A DNA stretch of 64,000 nucleotides, taken from assembly GCA_032718565.1 (NCBI GenBank), contig JAVGVS010000007.1:5138259-5202258 (forward strand), read 5' to 3'. Within the stretch, counting starts at the first letter, position 1, and every line of letters starts with the position of its first letter. This DNA is from Distichodus sexfasciatus (Eukaryota; Chordata; Actinopteri; Characiformes; Distichodontidae). A model generated the notes under the pieces. That model did not search any database and was not told where the DNA came from. It saw only the letters and a program-made list of their open reading frames with translations. The translations under genes and the position numbers were made by a program. Shown piece after piece: positions 36,401 to 47,756 of the stretch.

Positions 36401-39400
36401 TTCCTAATAAAGAAACCATGCAATTATTCCCTTCCTTACAATGCAACTTTTGTACCTTTCATTACAAAACTGAACATTCAGTGATTCAAGTTTAAAGACG
36501 TTCAGAGGTGGAAAGTAAAATTTTGTTCTTCTGACGTAATTGGTACTCTTGAAGTCACCCTTACAGAAAATTCTGTGCCTTTTTTCTGAGACTGTCTCTG
36601 CTACACTCACACCATGAACTAATTCTAAACCAGCCTATTGTGTAGCTCCATGCACCAGTCACTTCCTGTGATAGGCCCCTCTGCTGTTCATCTTAACACA
36701 TTTAAATTACATCACCGTCTGTGCAGAGGGAGTCAATGAAGCAATGTAATCCATCTGCCACCCACTGAACCCTGAAAGCAGGTCAGAGGTCACTAAACCG
36801 GGTAAGGACAGACACACAGTCAGAGCAGATTTGTTTTCCTGTGATAATCCGCCCAGTATAATCACGTTTATCTGTGCAGGAGTCTTGCGGAAGAGAGGGA
36901 GGCAGACAAAAGTCAGTCTATTTAGTGTTGTGTATACTACAAAGTGGACAATACCAAAAACAGGAAGGCAGTGTCATGCCTGTACCTCTCAAATCTAGAA
37001 TACGATCTTAAACTGCATTTGCAAAAATTAAAAAAAGGTAAAATTACATAAATGTGCATTCAACCTAAAACAATAAAAAGAAAAATATCCTTGTATTTTT
37101 TGCAAAAGTAAAAAATGATTGTGTTGTGTTATTGCCAGAATGGTTTTGTTTGAATATGGTAGGATAACTGAACATGACTCAGTAGAGTCTGGTTCTATTA
37201 TCAGGCAGGTCCAAATCAGGGACAGGGATTTGAGTCTCTAATAGCACGCCACAGAACAACACATTTTCCTCATTACGTTCTAAGTATAAGTGCGTCAAAG
37301 CATGAAATTGCCACACTGGCTACATCTAGAAACAAGCTAATTTGCAAACGAATGATCCGTGCAGCAGAATAAAAAATGCTGATTAGAACCTAATGGGAAG
37401 ATTATAGGCTTTTTTAAAGCAGACCATTGTGAAATGAAGGTATGTTGTCAAAGGTATCCAGTCCAGATCTGCTCTTTCCAAATCCTGCTTTCCCCTTCAT
37501 TCCAAATATTGGTTTTGCACCAAGGCTTCAATCATTTAAAATAAATACTGCTCCATCGTAGTCGTGTTATTCACACCCAAGGAATTTTTGAACATTACAC
37601 TTATCAGCTATTATCCATTTAATGAAGAATATAAATGCAATGACAGAACAATTTTAATGTGTGTTGACTCAGATAGAAGATATGTTGACTGCAAGCGTGC
37701 ACTTTCAAAGTTTGACGCAAAACAGCAATGCTGCAACTTCTTCTTACAGCAGACATTTCTGATGGATGTCCCTGTTTCTTAGAGATGTGAGAAGGCCGGA
37801 GCCAGGTGGCTTTATCACGAGACGGATGTTGAAATATTAGTGGTCTGCTCTTCCAACCTTCTGCTCTCTCCATCTACCACTCTTCCTTTCTTTGTCCTCC
37901 CTCAATAAGGAGGTGCATCACATCACAGACAAAAGCAATAAGGGTACCCCCTTCTCTTCCCTGCCCCAATGTGACCAAATGCAGAAAAATGACGGGGGGT
38001 GACGTAAAACTCTGCATTACTTTTGAGTTTGCCAGGCTATTTGCAATTCAAAGTGATCTCATGGAGTGCTGACCACACCAAGTGGGGCTCTATAACTACT
38101 GGTCCACAGAGGGCAATAAGACACCAGGGCAATTTGCAGCTCCCTTACTGCCTTCTTTTGGTCAAAGTCATGTAAAAATATGATAAATAAGGAAAATAAT
38201 GAGGACAAAATTGGTTTTCTCTCCCATAAAAGACTGGAATAAGCAAGACATTTTTTGTCTTGAATTCAAGGTCATTTTTTTTAAGTCTTTAAACATCGGT
38301 GACAAATCTGAAGTTAATTCTATTCAAAAAAATTGTTTAAATTATCGATAAAATGTAAAGAGTTTATATTGATAATGAGATTAAACATTTTATACATCTA
38401 GAACATATTTAGACATGTTTTGTCTGCAACTGCTTAAGTTAAATTTCTAATATAAACTTCTGATTATGGGACAGAACAGATTTGCCAATTGTCTTTTTTC
38501 TGTAAAAAGTGCATGCAGTTAATACATGTGAATTTTCAGATTATTGCAGTAAATATCACAGAAGCAAGCACCACAGTATAACATTCAACATCCTTAATTA
38601 GCCATTTTATTCATATTATATATTTCAAATCATTTTGTCAACCATATTTTGTGTGTGTAACTGTACAGAAAGCATTAATCAAAATACGCAACTCCTGCGC
38701 AACCACATGGAAAAACAGCAAACTTGCTGATCCACAGTAACAGAGCCCAATTAATTCAGCCTTCTGTAGTTGTGCACACACACTCACACAGATACACACA
38801 CTTCATATAGGTTCTTCCAGACTGCTACAAATAAGACACTAAACCGTATTAATCTACAGAGGAAAGGCAGCGATTATGCACAATCAAAAAAATATTAATC
38901 GTGTTCCTCATCACTGTTCTTTTTATTCTTCACAATTTCTTCAGATGTAATTCTGACCAAACTGAATCATTACTGGGTGACACTGTAAATAAAGAAACTG
39001 TAAAAAGGACTGTAAGGGATTTTCCTGATTAAGGGATCAGAATCAGATGTGTGGGTGTGGAGTTTGGGACATTCTTCTACACCACAGAGTGGTAACTTAA
39101 GAATGGTGAAAAAGAGAGGCAACTGCCTTAGAGCCGAAAAAACTCGACATTTTTTAAATATGGGAGTGTTGGGTTTTTTAAATAACTAATACCAGTAATC
39201 ATACAAATTTTACATTTTGATGCTGATAATCGGCCAGACAGATAATCTGTCAAGCCCTACAAACATAGGGACAGTAGTTGAAATCTTGAACAACAGACAA
39301 TTGTACTAATCAGCAGCCATAAGGAATAAAGAGACAATATTTAATGGAAGTAGACTGGAATGTGAGTAATATTTACTTTTATGTGCATATAATATGCAGT

Positions 39401-39540
39401 TATAGATTAATGGATTAAAGACAAATTATGAAAATATTATAACTAGTACATCAGAATAAGAATTAAACAATGTTGTGTTTGGTAGAACCCAGAGGCACTG
39501 TGTGTTAAGTAAAAGACAGGTGTGGTGTAGAGGGAGTCTA
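33410..39540. other. Long AT-rich non-coding stretch
   Basis: Over 6 kb of mainly AT-rich sequence with no supported exon, tRNA-like head or TIR. Less AT-rich pieces lie at about 34140-34600, 35950-36200, 36600-36920 and 37790-38120; these could be CNEs but carry no distinctive motif. A string AATCGGCCAGACAGATAATC near 39227 resembles an internal part of fish hAT-type repeats, without identifiable ends. Confidence 0.45.
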
Positions 39541-40330
39541 CCTGGGCAGTCAGTAGATTGACTAATTGACCTCTACAATGCGAGGAAGCAGGAGTTACAT
39601 TCTCATGGAGCAGGATCAATGGCTCCTGTAAGGCTAATCTATCACATCTAATCATCACCCCTCGAAATACGATAAGGTTTGCTGGAAACGATGACCATAA
39701 TATCTGAGCTTTGCCAGAAATACATGCAGCGGGAAAGAGCGGGTTTCTGTTCTGGTAGCGTCTGTTTTTAGCACGTCGAGTTAGCAAGCAATTTCCTTCC
39801 AGTAACTGTGTCAGCACATAAACGATGATAAGTGGATTGTTTTGAACTACTCTACACCAACAACACTGCTTCCTTTTTCTTTTGTCCAAAACACATCTTA
39901 CCCGTAACATTTATTTGAGAGAGAAGCGGAAAGTGCATTTTTGCAGAAGTAGTCAACTCCAGACGTTCTAGGCCTGGCGCGATAACGTGGGCGAAGCATA
40001 TAGCTGCGGCTAATTATCGCAACATCCATAACATTTGGCAATTCAGCATTTAATTAGGGCCTCGCATGTATTTTGTTTAAAGTCGCTCTGATTGTGTTTG
40101 ACTCGAGCAATAACCAAAGCCGTCGGAGCGCGGTCTATCCGCAGTCGCCTGTAACTGAAACCAACACTGCCTCCGCTCCACGCGGCATCTGGCTTTCACA
40201 TCATATTTGAGGTTGGCTCTTTGAGAAGCCTCTGAAATGTGTTGGATTTAAATTAAAACCTGCCTCCCCGCCTTGGCAAACTGGACCTATTCCAAGACTG
40301 CATTTCACACGCTATAAACACTACAGAAAT
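39541..40330. promoter_or_regulatory. CNE-like block (candidate enhancer)
   Basis: About 800 bp of mixed-complexity sequence, the GC-richest non-repeat block in this part of the window. It contains homeodomain cores TAATTA at 40011-40016 and TAATTAG at 40051-40057 in a CG-containing context. A 155-codon minus-strand frame crosses its left half (39443-39910), but the peptide is unrecognised and extends into flanking AT-rich sequence. A regulatory role is inferred only. Confidence 0.45.
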
Positions 40331-41528
40331 GTTTAAACATATCATAACTAAGAAACAGGCCACTCCGTGTAGAGGTTTTTTTTTTTCTATGCAGATACAT
40401 GGGGGCAAAATGCATCACAAGATCCTTCGGAATATAACAAGCTATTTTGCATTTGAAAGAAGCAGGGAAGCTCTGAGTTTCGCAAAATATATGATCGCCT
40501 GAATCAAAAGTTTGCCCCCCATTATTTCACATTTTTGCAATCTATCAAACTGACTTTTAGATTACCTCATTCGACTGAGAGCTCACGTTTAGCCTGTTTG
40601 GGAATATATGACTGTAAATGCAGACTGTGATGATTAAAATCTACAAAACTGGGTGGGAAGCAAGGTTTTTTTTTCTCGTAGGGAAGTAATAGAGATGTAA
40701 ATGCAGCTGATGTGTGGAGCATTTTTACATTTATCTGGAGCTTGGAGCTACTTATTTCAAACTTCGACCATAATCTTCTGTTTCAATTAACACCACTGTG
40801 TGCAAGGAACGTGGGACACACTTGATTATATTTTCAGAACTTATTTATGACAGGAATCATAACCAGGGGCTTGTTTTTATCACTTTGTCTGTTGTTCTGT
40901 GGAAAGGTGTTTTTCACGACTTATTTCAACAATTTAATCATAGACTTGTAAAACCCAACCTGAGCTGGGATACATTCCATTTTTCTCACCAGACAGTGGA
41001 TAAATCTCTGTTTAATACCATGGTATCAAATACAGTTCCTGAAATGGTCGTTCACATCAGGCACACCTTCACTAAAAATTCCTCAAATAAACCATTGCCT
41101 AAGACTTAAACTCCATGTCAAATAAGATCCAGTCATACTTGAGGAGTTTTACTGTAAGAGCAACTGTTTGAGGACACAGCTGGGTAATGTGATGTGTGAA
41201 ATGGTGTTATTGTATAATATTATACTAAAATGATAACAGATCTTGTTTGGAATCAGCGTTGAGGGGGAAAAAGGCCATTCATAGCTATGGCCTTCTATCT
41301 CTTCACTTCTTTTAAACTTTCCATACTTAATCCTGTCATACAATAAACCACATAACTGGGTCTAATAGGATTATGGGTTTTGTGAGTATATTTGTGCAGA
41401 ACGTACAATGCATTAAATTTCAGGGGAAAATTGGAAAGTGACAACAGAAACTTGCTCTTTTGAAAAGCATCTTTGCAGTTTATCTTAACACCTTCCAGCT
41501 TGCATTTAAAAATATTGACTTACTGTAT
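40331..41528. other. Non-coding sequence
   Basis: AT-rich with poly-T/poly-A patches (40378-40387, 40666-40675). The 103-codon frame at 40798-41109 has no recognised features or splice framing. Confidence 0.45.
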
Positions 41529-41632
41529 GGGGCGACACGGTGGTGCTACAGCAAGAGGGTTCTGGGTTCAATCCCCGGGTCGGTCATAGGAAAAGACAAT
41601 CTATGATGCAACTGGGCATAATTCATTCACTA
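41529..41632 (+). mobile_element. DANA/Mermaid-like SINE, heavily deleted
   Basis: Begins GGGGCGACACGGTGGTGCTA and contains a B-box-like GGGTTCAATCCCCGGG, but lacks part of the head and nearly all of the body before an ATTCATTCACT tail. It sits about 50 bp before a full copy in the same orientation. Confidence 0.75.
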
Positions 41633-41679
41633 ATATTTTCTTAACTTTTTCTTAAATTTGTTATTATAATATTATGTAA

Positions 41680-42035
41680 GGGCAGCACGGTGGCGCAGTG
41701 GTTAGCACTGCTGCCTCACAGCAAGAAGGTCCTGGGTTCGATTCCTGGGTTGGCCATGAGGCCTTTCTCTGTGGAGTTTAAATGCTCTCTCCGTCTTCAC
41801 ATGGGTTTTCGCCGGAGGCTCTGGTTTCCTCCCACAATCCAAAAGCATTAACTGGCAATGGTTAATTGGTGACTCTAAACTGGCCCTGTACAGTGCGTGT
41901 AAGAGTGTGATTATGTGAGTGTGTGTTGGTGCCTACCCAGGATTGGTCCCCAACTTGCGCCCATAGTTCGGCATGGTGCCCTCCGCGACCCTGGTTGGGA
42001 TTAAGCTGTTTGAATAATTAATGGATGAATGAATG
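41680..42035 (+). mobile_element. DANA/Mermaid-like tRNA-derived SINE, near full length
   Basis: The head GGGCAGCACGGTGGCGCAGT holds an A box TGGCGCAGTGG (41691-41701), and GGTTCGATTCC at 41735-41745 is a canonical B box. The body has the fish-SINE landmarks GGTTTCCTCCCACAATCC and GTGTAAGAGTGTG, and the end CCCTGGTTGGGATTAAG is followed by an ATGGATGAATGAATG-type tail. This is the best copy of this family in the window and the reference for those at 10983, 41529, 44504, 51641 and 61674. Confidence 0.92.
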
Positions 42036-42430
42036 TCTACTGTATGTCTACAACATGTGTATTGATGCATACCTGTTGTTACCTATCCATGCAGAAAAAC
42101 GGGAGGGAAAAACCTTAACACATCAACAAACTTGGAAAGCATCAAAACAAAAACAATGCCAATTGGTCAGGAGCCCTCTAAAGATCTTTTCTCAGCTTCG
42201 GCTGATTTTAGCCAACTTAAAGCCATTTTTCAATTTAGACCTGTGCGTGCAAAAAATCTGTAAATGATTAAGAACATGCATAAAATTAACATTTTAGCAG
42301 CATTTCAGGAGGGAGGGGGAGAGTCCGCTTGAATAACACTTCTTGGTACCTACAGTGCACAGCACACAGCATACAGTGAGTCTCCGTATCATAAAGAATC
42401 CCTCGCCTCTGTCACTGTATGTGTCTGCAG
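42036..42430. other. Non-coding sequence before candidate exon
   Basis: AT-rich up to about 42300, then a mixed region that ends in the pyrimidine-rich acceptor tract before 42431. The short CAGCACACAGCATACAGTGA string near 42357 is unremarkable. Confidence 0.4.
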
Positions 42431-42595
42431 TTCTCTGCCATTAACAGTCACACGCTGGGCCTGCTGTATTTGCCTTGGCAGAGGAAGGACACCTCCATGC
42501 GTGGTTACGGCTCTCAACTGAGTGGTCTGGAACTGCTGACGGCCAAAAATCTACAGTTCCTATGGAGATATTACCAGCACTTGGCGAAGAAGTGA
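42431..42595 (+). CDS. Candidate terminal coding exon of an unidentified gene
   Basis: A pyrimidine-rich acceptor (CCCTCGCCTCTG through TGTCTGCAG, AG at 42429-42430) is followed by 54 open codons and TGA at 42593-42595. The peptide starts FSAINSHTLGLLYLPWQRKD and ends LTAKNLQFLWRYYQHLAKK: balanced hydrophobic and charged residues, a basic C-terminus and common codons (CTG, CAG, AAG, ATC-class), unlike the chance frames around it. Entry phase is 0, matching the candidate exon at 9330-9421. AATAAA strings at 42744-42749 and 42947-42952 could be poly(A) signals. The frame also has an ATG at 42419 just upstream, so a stand-alone 62-codon-scale ORF is possible. No family was recognised and chance is not excluded. 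Confidence 0.5.
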   Translation, partial: FSAINSHTLGLLYLPWQRKDTSMRGYGSQLSGLELLTAKNLQFLWRYYQHLAKK

Positions 42596-42960
42596 GACCC
42601 TGAGTAGTAAAGAGAGTGAAATGGGGAAGAGAGAGAAAGCGACCGTAATTCTGACTGTCACTTCACATTACAAGTAATATTATTCCAGCACAAAACACAT
42701 ACACATTTACCTATACCATTTTTTCTAATGGATTACAGGTTACAATAAATCAGGACTATCATAATGATGGATAGCTGGTTGGCATCACAAAAACAAACAT
42801 GTCAGACTACACCTACATACAACTACACAAACAGTCCTTGCACAGAAAAAGCTTCTGTGTGCATCATCACAAACCAATTCACTTCACACTCTTCTTGGAG
42901 CACAAAGAGCAGCTACCGTGTCTACCTACCACCACCCGCTCCTGAAAATAAAAGAGAAAA
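42596..42960 (+). other. Possible 3' UTR of the candidate terminal exon
   Basis: Non-coding sequence after the TGA with two AATAAA hexamers (42744-42749, 42947-42952). Its assignment as 3' UTR depends entirely on the exon call. Confidence 0.3.
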
Positions 42961-43825
42961 GAAATAGCTCCAAATCTACTGTGCTCAATTATGTCTTTCC
43001 TCCCTCATGGGTGATTTCTTGTTTCCACTTTTTTCCGCTCTATTACAAGTCATATGTGAGTTTTCCGTGATTTCTCTCTCTCACAGGAGTGCTTGTGTAG
43101 CTGGGATCCATCCGGCTCATTCCCAATCCAGCACACATGTGCCAGGTCTGTTCTGCACCACGGAGAAGCCTTATGGCTTGGGATACTATGTATTTTTGTG
43201 TATGTGTGCGACATCCATTTCTCAAATATAGGCACATATAAAACAAGATCAATATCAACACTTGACCATGTAGCACTGGAGATAAGTGACTTTAACTGTG
43301 GTCTACATTGCCATCGTCGAGGCCCAAGAGCCCCGTCCTACCTCTCTCCCTCCCCTCCCCCTCCACCTGCTACATTAATTATGAGTTCCCGTACACAATT
43401 TAGAGTATCCCTAACCATGAATATGTAATGCTTTTAAATGACTCTTATTCTCATAAATGATGCCCCGCAGTGAACAAATACCACTGATCCATCACAAGCG
43501 AAGTCTGTAAAAACCTAATGAGAGGCCACAGGCACGGCTGAGTCAGTCTAGGTTATGAAGGCTGAGGTAAAAAGACCCAGCAAGGTGGGTAATGTGGGCA
43601 CACTGGTGGAAAGGATGCTGAAAAACAGAATCTGTTACTCCCAAGAAACTCCTTGGTTAGACTGAGCACTGTTTATTCCATCGCATTTTGTTTGTGGTTA
43701 GCTTAACATCCCTCACATTCTGCTAAATCATATGGCTGAGGATGATCTAATCTAAGTTGGCCACAATTTAGCCACAAAAGAAAAACAGAAACACACACAA
43801 CACGGCACCCCAACATGGAGTAGAC
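42961..43825. other. Non-coding sequence, partly CNE-like
   Basis: The segment 43070-43560 is of mixed complexity with overlapping frames on both strands (74, 77 and 111 codons), none with coding character. A C-rich tract lies at about 43340-43370. Confidence 0.4.
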
Positions 43826-43918
43826 CAGCGTTTCTCAATCCCAGTTCTTGCGGACCATCAACTCTCACATTTGCAGAGCAGTGTGATGGTCCGCAAGGAC
43901 TGGGATTGAGAAAAGCTG
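43826..43918. mobile_element. 93-bp hAT-type MITE with 8-bp target-site duplication
   Basis: The ends are inverted repeats: CAGCGTTTCTCAATCCCAGT on the left, and CTGGGATTGAGAAAAGCTG closing the right. The flanking octamers are GAGTAGAC (43818-43825) and GGGTAGAC (43919-43926), a 7/8 match, which is the 8-bp duplication expected of the hAT superfamily. The pairing extends inward through GCGGACCATCA and TGATGGTCCGC, so nearly the whole element can fold as one hairpin. No coding capacity; it would rely on a hAT transposase from elsewhere. Confidence 0.85.
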
Positions 43919-43926
43919 GGGTAGAC

Positions 43927-44503
43927 GTAACAGTGGATCAACAAGCACAAAAGGACAAGGCATGCCTCAAAAGGGGGCTAAAAACCTGGAACAGTTGCAA
44001 ACAATAAGCAAATTGATTAAACCAAACAAGATACTAAATGCTAAACCAATAGATTAACAGAGTAGAGTAACTGGAGGTGGGAACTAAACGGGAAACAAGT
44101 AAACTAAAACAAGTGGACCAATAAACAAACGAAGCAGGTAAAATTATGAACAAATGACTAAGTAGAGACAGCTAAAACAGATAATGAACTAGCTAAGGGA
44201 AGGCTAAACAATCAGAATGCACTGGGGAAGTGACTGACATACCATACGCGACAGACGAAAGACAGGACAGGGTTACCCTCTGGTGGCCAGCGGGGGAAAA
44301 GTTCTGTGGAGCCGTAACAGTCATGAATAAATTTCACCAGATTAATCCATCATACTTGCATAGTATTCGGAAGAGAAAGTTGCAAAAGTGCTCACGATGC
44401 ATCTAAAATAAATTCTTAATTCTTTCACAATAAAGGGAAATATTTTGACATTGCTGTTATTATGGGATAAACTATCAGGACGTCAAAATTTTAAACTATT
44501 ATT
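43927..44503. other. Non-coding, purine-rich sequence
   Basis: A-rich sequence with many ACTAAAC/AACTAAAC strings at 44000-44210 that look weakly repetitive. No element boundary was identified. Confidence 0.45.
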
Positions 44504-44622
44504 CAGTCATTCATTCATTATGTGAACCACTTAATCCCAACTGGGGTCGCGGGGGGACCGGAGCCTATCCCAGCCCAAGGCGGGGACCAACCCTGGGCAG
44601 GTGCCAACACACTGTAGGGCAC
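44504..44622 (-). mobile_element. DANA/Mermaid-like SINE 3' fragment, minus strand
   Basis: Reads CATTCATTCATT..CTTAATCCCAACTGGGGTCG..GGACCAACCCTGGGCAGG, the reverse complement of the 3' third of the copy at 41680-42035. Head and B box are absent (5' truncated). Confidence 0.8.
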
Positions 44623-44918
44623 AAAATTCTAAAATATTACAATATTTATAAACTACAAAAATACAAAATTAGATTACACCAGTTGCAGATTTTTTAAATT
44701 TATACTTTTACTTACTTTATGCTTTTTACTTATAATATAGTATAATATTATAATGTAAAGATCAAAGGTTTCAACAATGCCTTACAGAGTTTCTGAAGTC
44801 AGAGATGGTACATGAGATGGGATGCAGGAGTTACCACATTAAACTGATTAAGTAAGAAAATGTCCAAATGACATACAAAACATCCAGATCAAGACCTGAG
44901 GCATGGAACCAATAAAAG

Positions 44919-44919
<1 letters not shown>
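44623..44919. other. AT-rich non-coding sequence
   Basis: No recognisable structure. Confidence 0.5.

Positions 44920-44992
<73 letters not shown>
44920..44992. repeat. (TCTA)n microsatellite, about 18 perfect units
   Basis: Uninterrupted TCTA tetranucleotide array of about 73 bp. Its length and purity predict high length polymorphism. Confidence 0.97.
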
Positions 44993-45002
44993 TTTTCATC
45001 TA

Positions 45003-45026
45003 CCCATCCATCCATCCATCCATCCA
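45003..45026. repeat. (CCAT)n tandem repeat
   Basis: About six CCAT units ten bases after the TCTA array, forming a compound microsatellite. Confidence 0.9.
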
Positions 45027-45429
45027 ATTATCAGCTTATGCTTTATTTTGAACCCTTGACCAGCATATAGCCAGCATTGATTGCTGAGGCTAAAGTCTTT
45101 GCTGGTCTTTGCCTTTTTCCCAAAACATGAAATCCTCCAGACCTGCACTGCACTTTGACATGAGGAACGTGAGGAACATGGACACAAAGAGACTGAGCTG
45201 AGTGACTTTCTCCTTCTGCACTGCAAATTTGTGCCCAATCCTTTTGTGTTTCACTCTGTTACTGCCAATTCCTGCACTCCATGTCAAACAGTCCATTTGG
45301 AAAAGTCTCCCCAATATAGTGCCGTTTCTGTCAAGTCCTATGGTTGGAAAAAAACGTCTGGACTACAAGCTAAATGGGTAGAGAATGAGAGTGGAGGGGA
45401 TTGGGTGAGCTCGCTAATGGTTTCAAGTC
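45027..45429. other. Non-coding sequence
   Basis: Mixed sequence with conflicting frames on both strands (80, 74 and 72 codons). Nothing recognised. Confidence 0.45.
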
Positions 45430-45960
45430 AGGGGCACTTTCCTGTTTAACTGCACCCCCAACAAGCACAGACAGGTTGTGCCGTCGGGAATCTGATTAAA
45501 TAACAGCCATGTACAAAATGCTTATACTCCCACGATTGCGAGGAAACTGATTTTATTACGACCTGGAGATTGACAGTGTTTTTGCCCATGAATACAGCTG
45601 AAGGAATTATACTTGTTACTGAAATTGTCAGTGCCGATCTGGTATGTTTGCTTTCTAAGTGCTGGGCCATAAACGAAAATGTAAACTCAAATCATATTCA
45701 ATTTGCCTATCTCTCACAGGCAGCAACGGCCTTTTCCACATGCAAATCACAGCCTTCACTGCGATGCATTCCCAGCTTATCTGCCTGAAAAAGGAACATG
45801 CAAACAACCATTGGCTGGTACTTCCTTCTTTGCACCACCAATGGCCTCTGCTTCTGTTTGTTTGCAGACAAACTTTGGATTTAAAATGTTCCTGAGTCTC
45901 AACAAGCTCCCAAAAATATTTAATAGCCCACCATCTTAAATGGATTTCCGCGTCTGGAGG
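45430..45960. promoter_or_regulatory. CNE-like block with octamer motif (candidate enhancer)
   Basis: About 530 bp of mixed-complexity sequence with a perfect octamer ATGCAAAT at 45740-45747, CCAAT-type strings (ACCACCAATGG near 45835) and no repeats. Three plus-strand frames overlap here in different registers, which argues against coding. By eye it is one of the strongest CNE candidates. Confidence 0.45.
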
Positions 45961-47029
45961 GAGTTTGCATAGAAAACTGTGCAGATGCTTACATAGATAT
46001 AAAGCAGAATATTTCTACATTATATGTCCCGTGTGCAATCAAAATCTGTTTCTCATATTTTTTGTTATATTATGGTCAGATTGGAGACCGCAAGCCATGA
46101 TGACTTATTTTCAGAGAAAGCGTATCACAGGACTAACATCTGTGTATGATTTGACTTAAATAACATACATGCTACATTTTTCAACCCTGCTCCACAGTTG
46201 TCTTTAAAAATAAAGTCATATGGCAAAAAATAAAAATATGCCATTTTTTCACAAAGTGAAAGAAATGCATGAAGTGTTGAACCTGTCTGAGATTTCTCTC
46301 TCTCTCTCTTTCTCTAAATGTGGATCTTTTGGCTGTGTTCTGTGCAGAATGTGGCTTTTGGCTGGATGTAATCACAGTATCAATCCCACTTTCTATTCTC
46401 CCTCCATAAGAGCCAGTCCTCAACCTTCCCAGCAGGCCTGAGGCTCAGCATGGCTCTTAGGCTTTGAACAAAACAGGTCTGGCCTCTTCTGGGACACCAG
46501 AAGGGAAAACATTACAGAAGAAATCGACATTGCTGGCCACTTCAGACCCTCCCCGAGTGCATGGCCTTGTATGACTGTGGATAAGAGTGGATTGCTTCTG
46601 CGTTTTTTATGTATGTGTCTGTAAGGTCTAATCTACACCAACCCTGGGCAGGAGCGCTGGGCAACAAGAAGTAAAAAGTGCTGCTCTCTTAGATATATAT
46701 GGACTCTACTATGTCACAACCTATGGACAAATAAGTTATATCTTGCAAAGTTGGTGAGCAATTTGAACTAAAAATCCTTAAATATCTTTTTGACTTGTCG
46801 TTATCTTATGCTTAATTTTGGAATCTTTTAAACTTTTTATGGCAACAAAACACTTGATAAAATCTCCTCCAAGAACCAGCAGTGAAAACCATACTTTAAT
46901 GGGAGTCAAGATTACTTATAATAAAAAATAACTCCAGTAAAGGTTGTAACCTATTAGAATATTACTTGAGTAAACTATAAAATATTACTACTGTATTAGC
47001 AGTATTTCAATATTTTACTTGTATTAGTA
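45961..47029. other. Non-coding sequence with short (CT)n tract
   Basis: A CT tract lies at about 46292-46316. The segment 46330-46600 is GC-richer and unique-looking. No exon or mobile-element boundary. Confidence 0.45.
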
Positions 47030-47180
47030 AAGGTTAGCCAATATAGACAAGACTAGAATCAAAGGACCAATTTTCAGTCGAGGATTATGCCTAGTCCTAG
47101 ACTAGTTTTGAGTTTGAATGATAAATCTACACTGGTACTACAAGTTAGCCCAAGACTAGGCTTAATTCAGGAGTAAGAAA
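47030..47180. repeat. Possible old repeat with CTAGTCCTAGACTAG-type inverted strings
   Basis: Contains GCCTAGTCCTAGACTAG and, about 55 bp further on, AAGACTAGGCTTAATTCAGG, which is roughly its inverted counterpart. The phrases resemble an interspersed fish repeat, but no clean ends or target duplication were found. Confidence 0.3.
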
Positions 47181-47718
47181 CCAGGTAAATCCTTTCATTT
47201 GTTTACAAAATATGACACCAAACCACAAAACTCTTTCATGCATTGTGTGAGTGAAAAGTCATCTATATGTTTTAATTTGTAGAGTAGAGTAATGAAGTAT
47301 CACTACAATATTCCACTGTAAAGCAGTGTTTAGCTATGTTCATCTAGGTGATAAAGATGTTAATCTGGAATCCAATGAAAGTTAAAGTCATGCAAGCAAT
47401 AAATCTGTCATTTTACATTACTGTTAAATAAAAAAGGCTCAAATGTGAATCTTTTCATCTCTTGATAAAATTCATGAGGGGGAACTGAGAAATAACTGAA
47501 GATAACATCTGTAAGTTATGTTAAATGTAGTGAGAATAGGGCCTGGCAAGAGACAGGCTGTGGTGCCCCAGAGCTGTCAGATCAAACCAAAAGTGCACTG
47601 GCATACAATCCCCTCTCTGTTCCAGCTCTCAGCCACAGGGTGGGTCTCACTCTGTCTGACTCCCACTTTGCCTGATTCTGTAAAAACACCCCCATCCCTT
47701 CAGACCTTACCCACAACC
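47181..47718. other. Non-coding sequence
   Basis: No recognisable structure. Confidence 0.5.
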
Positions 47719-47756
47719 TCCTCCTTCTCCTCCTCCTTCTCCTCATCTTCCTCTCC
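47719..47756. repeat. (CTCCTT)-type pyrimidine repeat
   Basis: Imperfect CTCCTT/CTC repeats that give the Ser run in the overlapping frame at 47518-47838. Confidence 0.8.

Noticed and set aside
39443..39910. 155-codon minus-strand frame
   Set aside because: It spans a CNE-like block and AT-rich flank without a change in character at any splice-like site, and no family is recognised.
41691..41745. tRNA gene suggested by perfect A and B boxes
   Set aside because: The boxes belong to the head of a SINE with a body and tail; no cloverleaf with a closed acceptor stem was seen.
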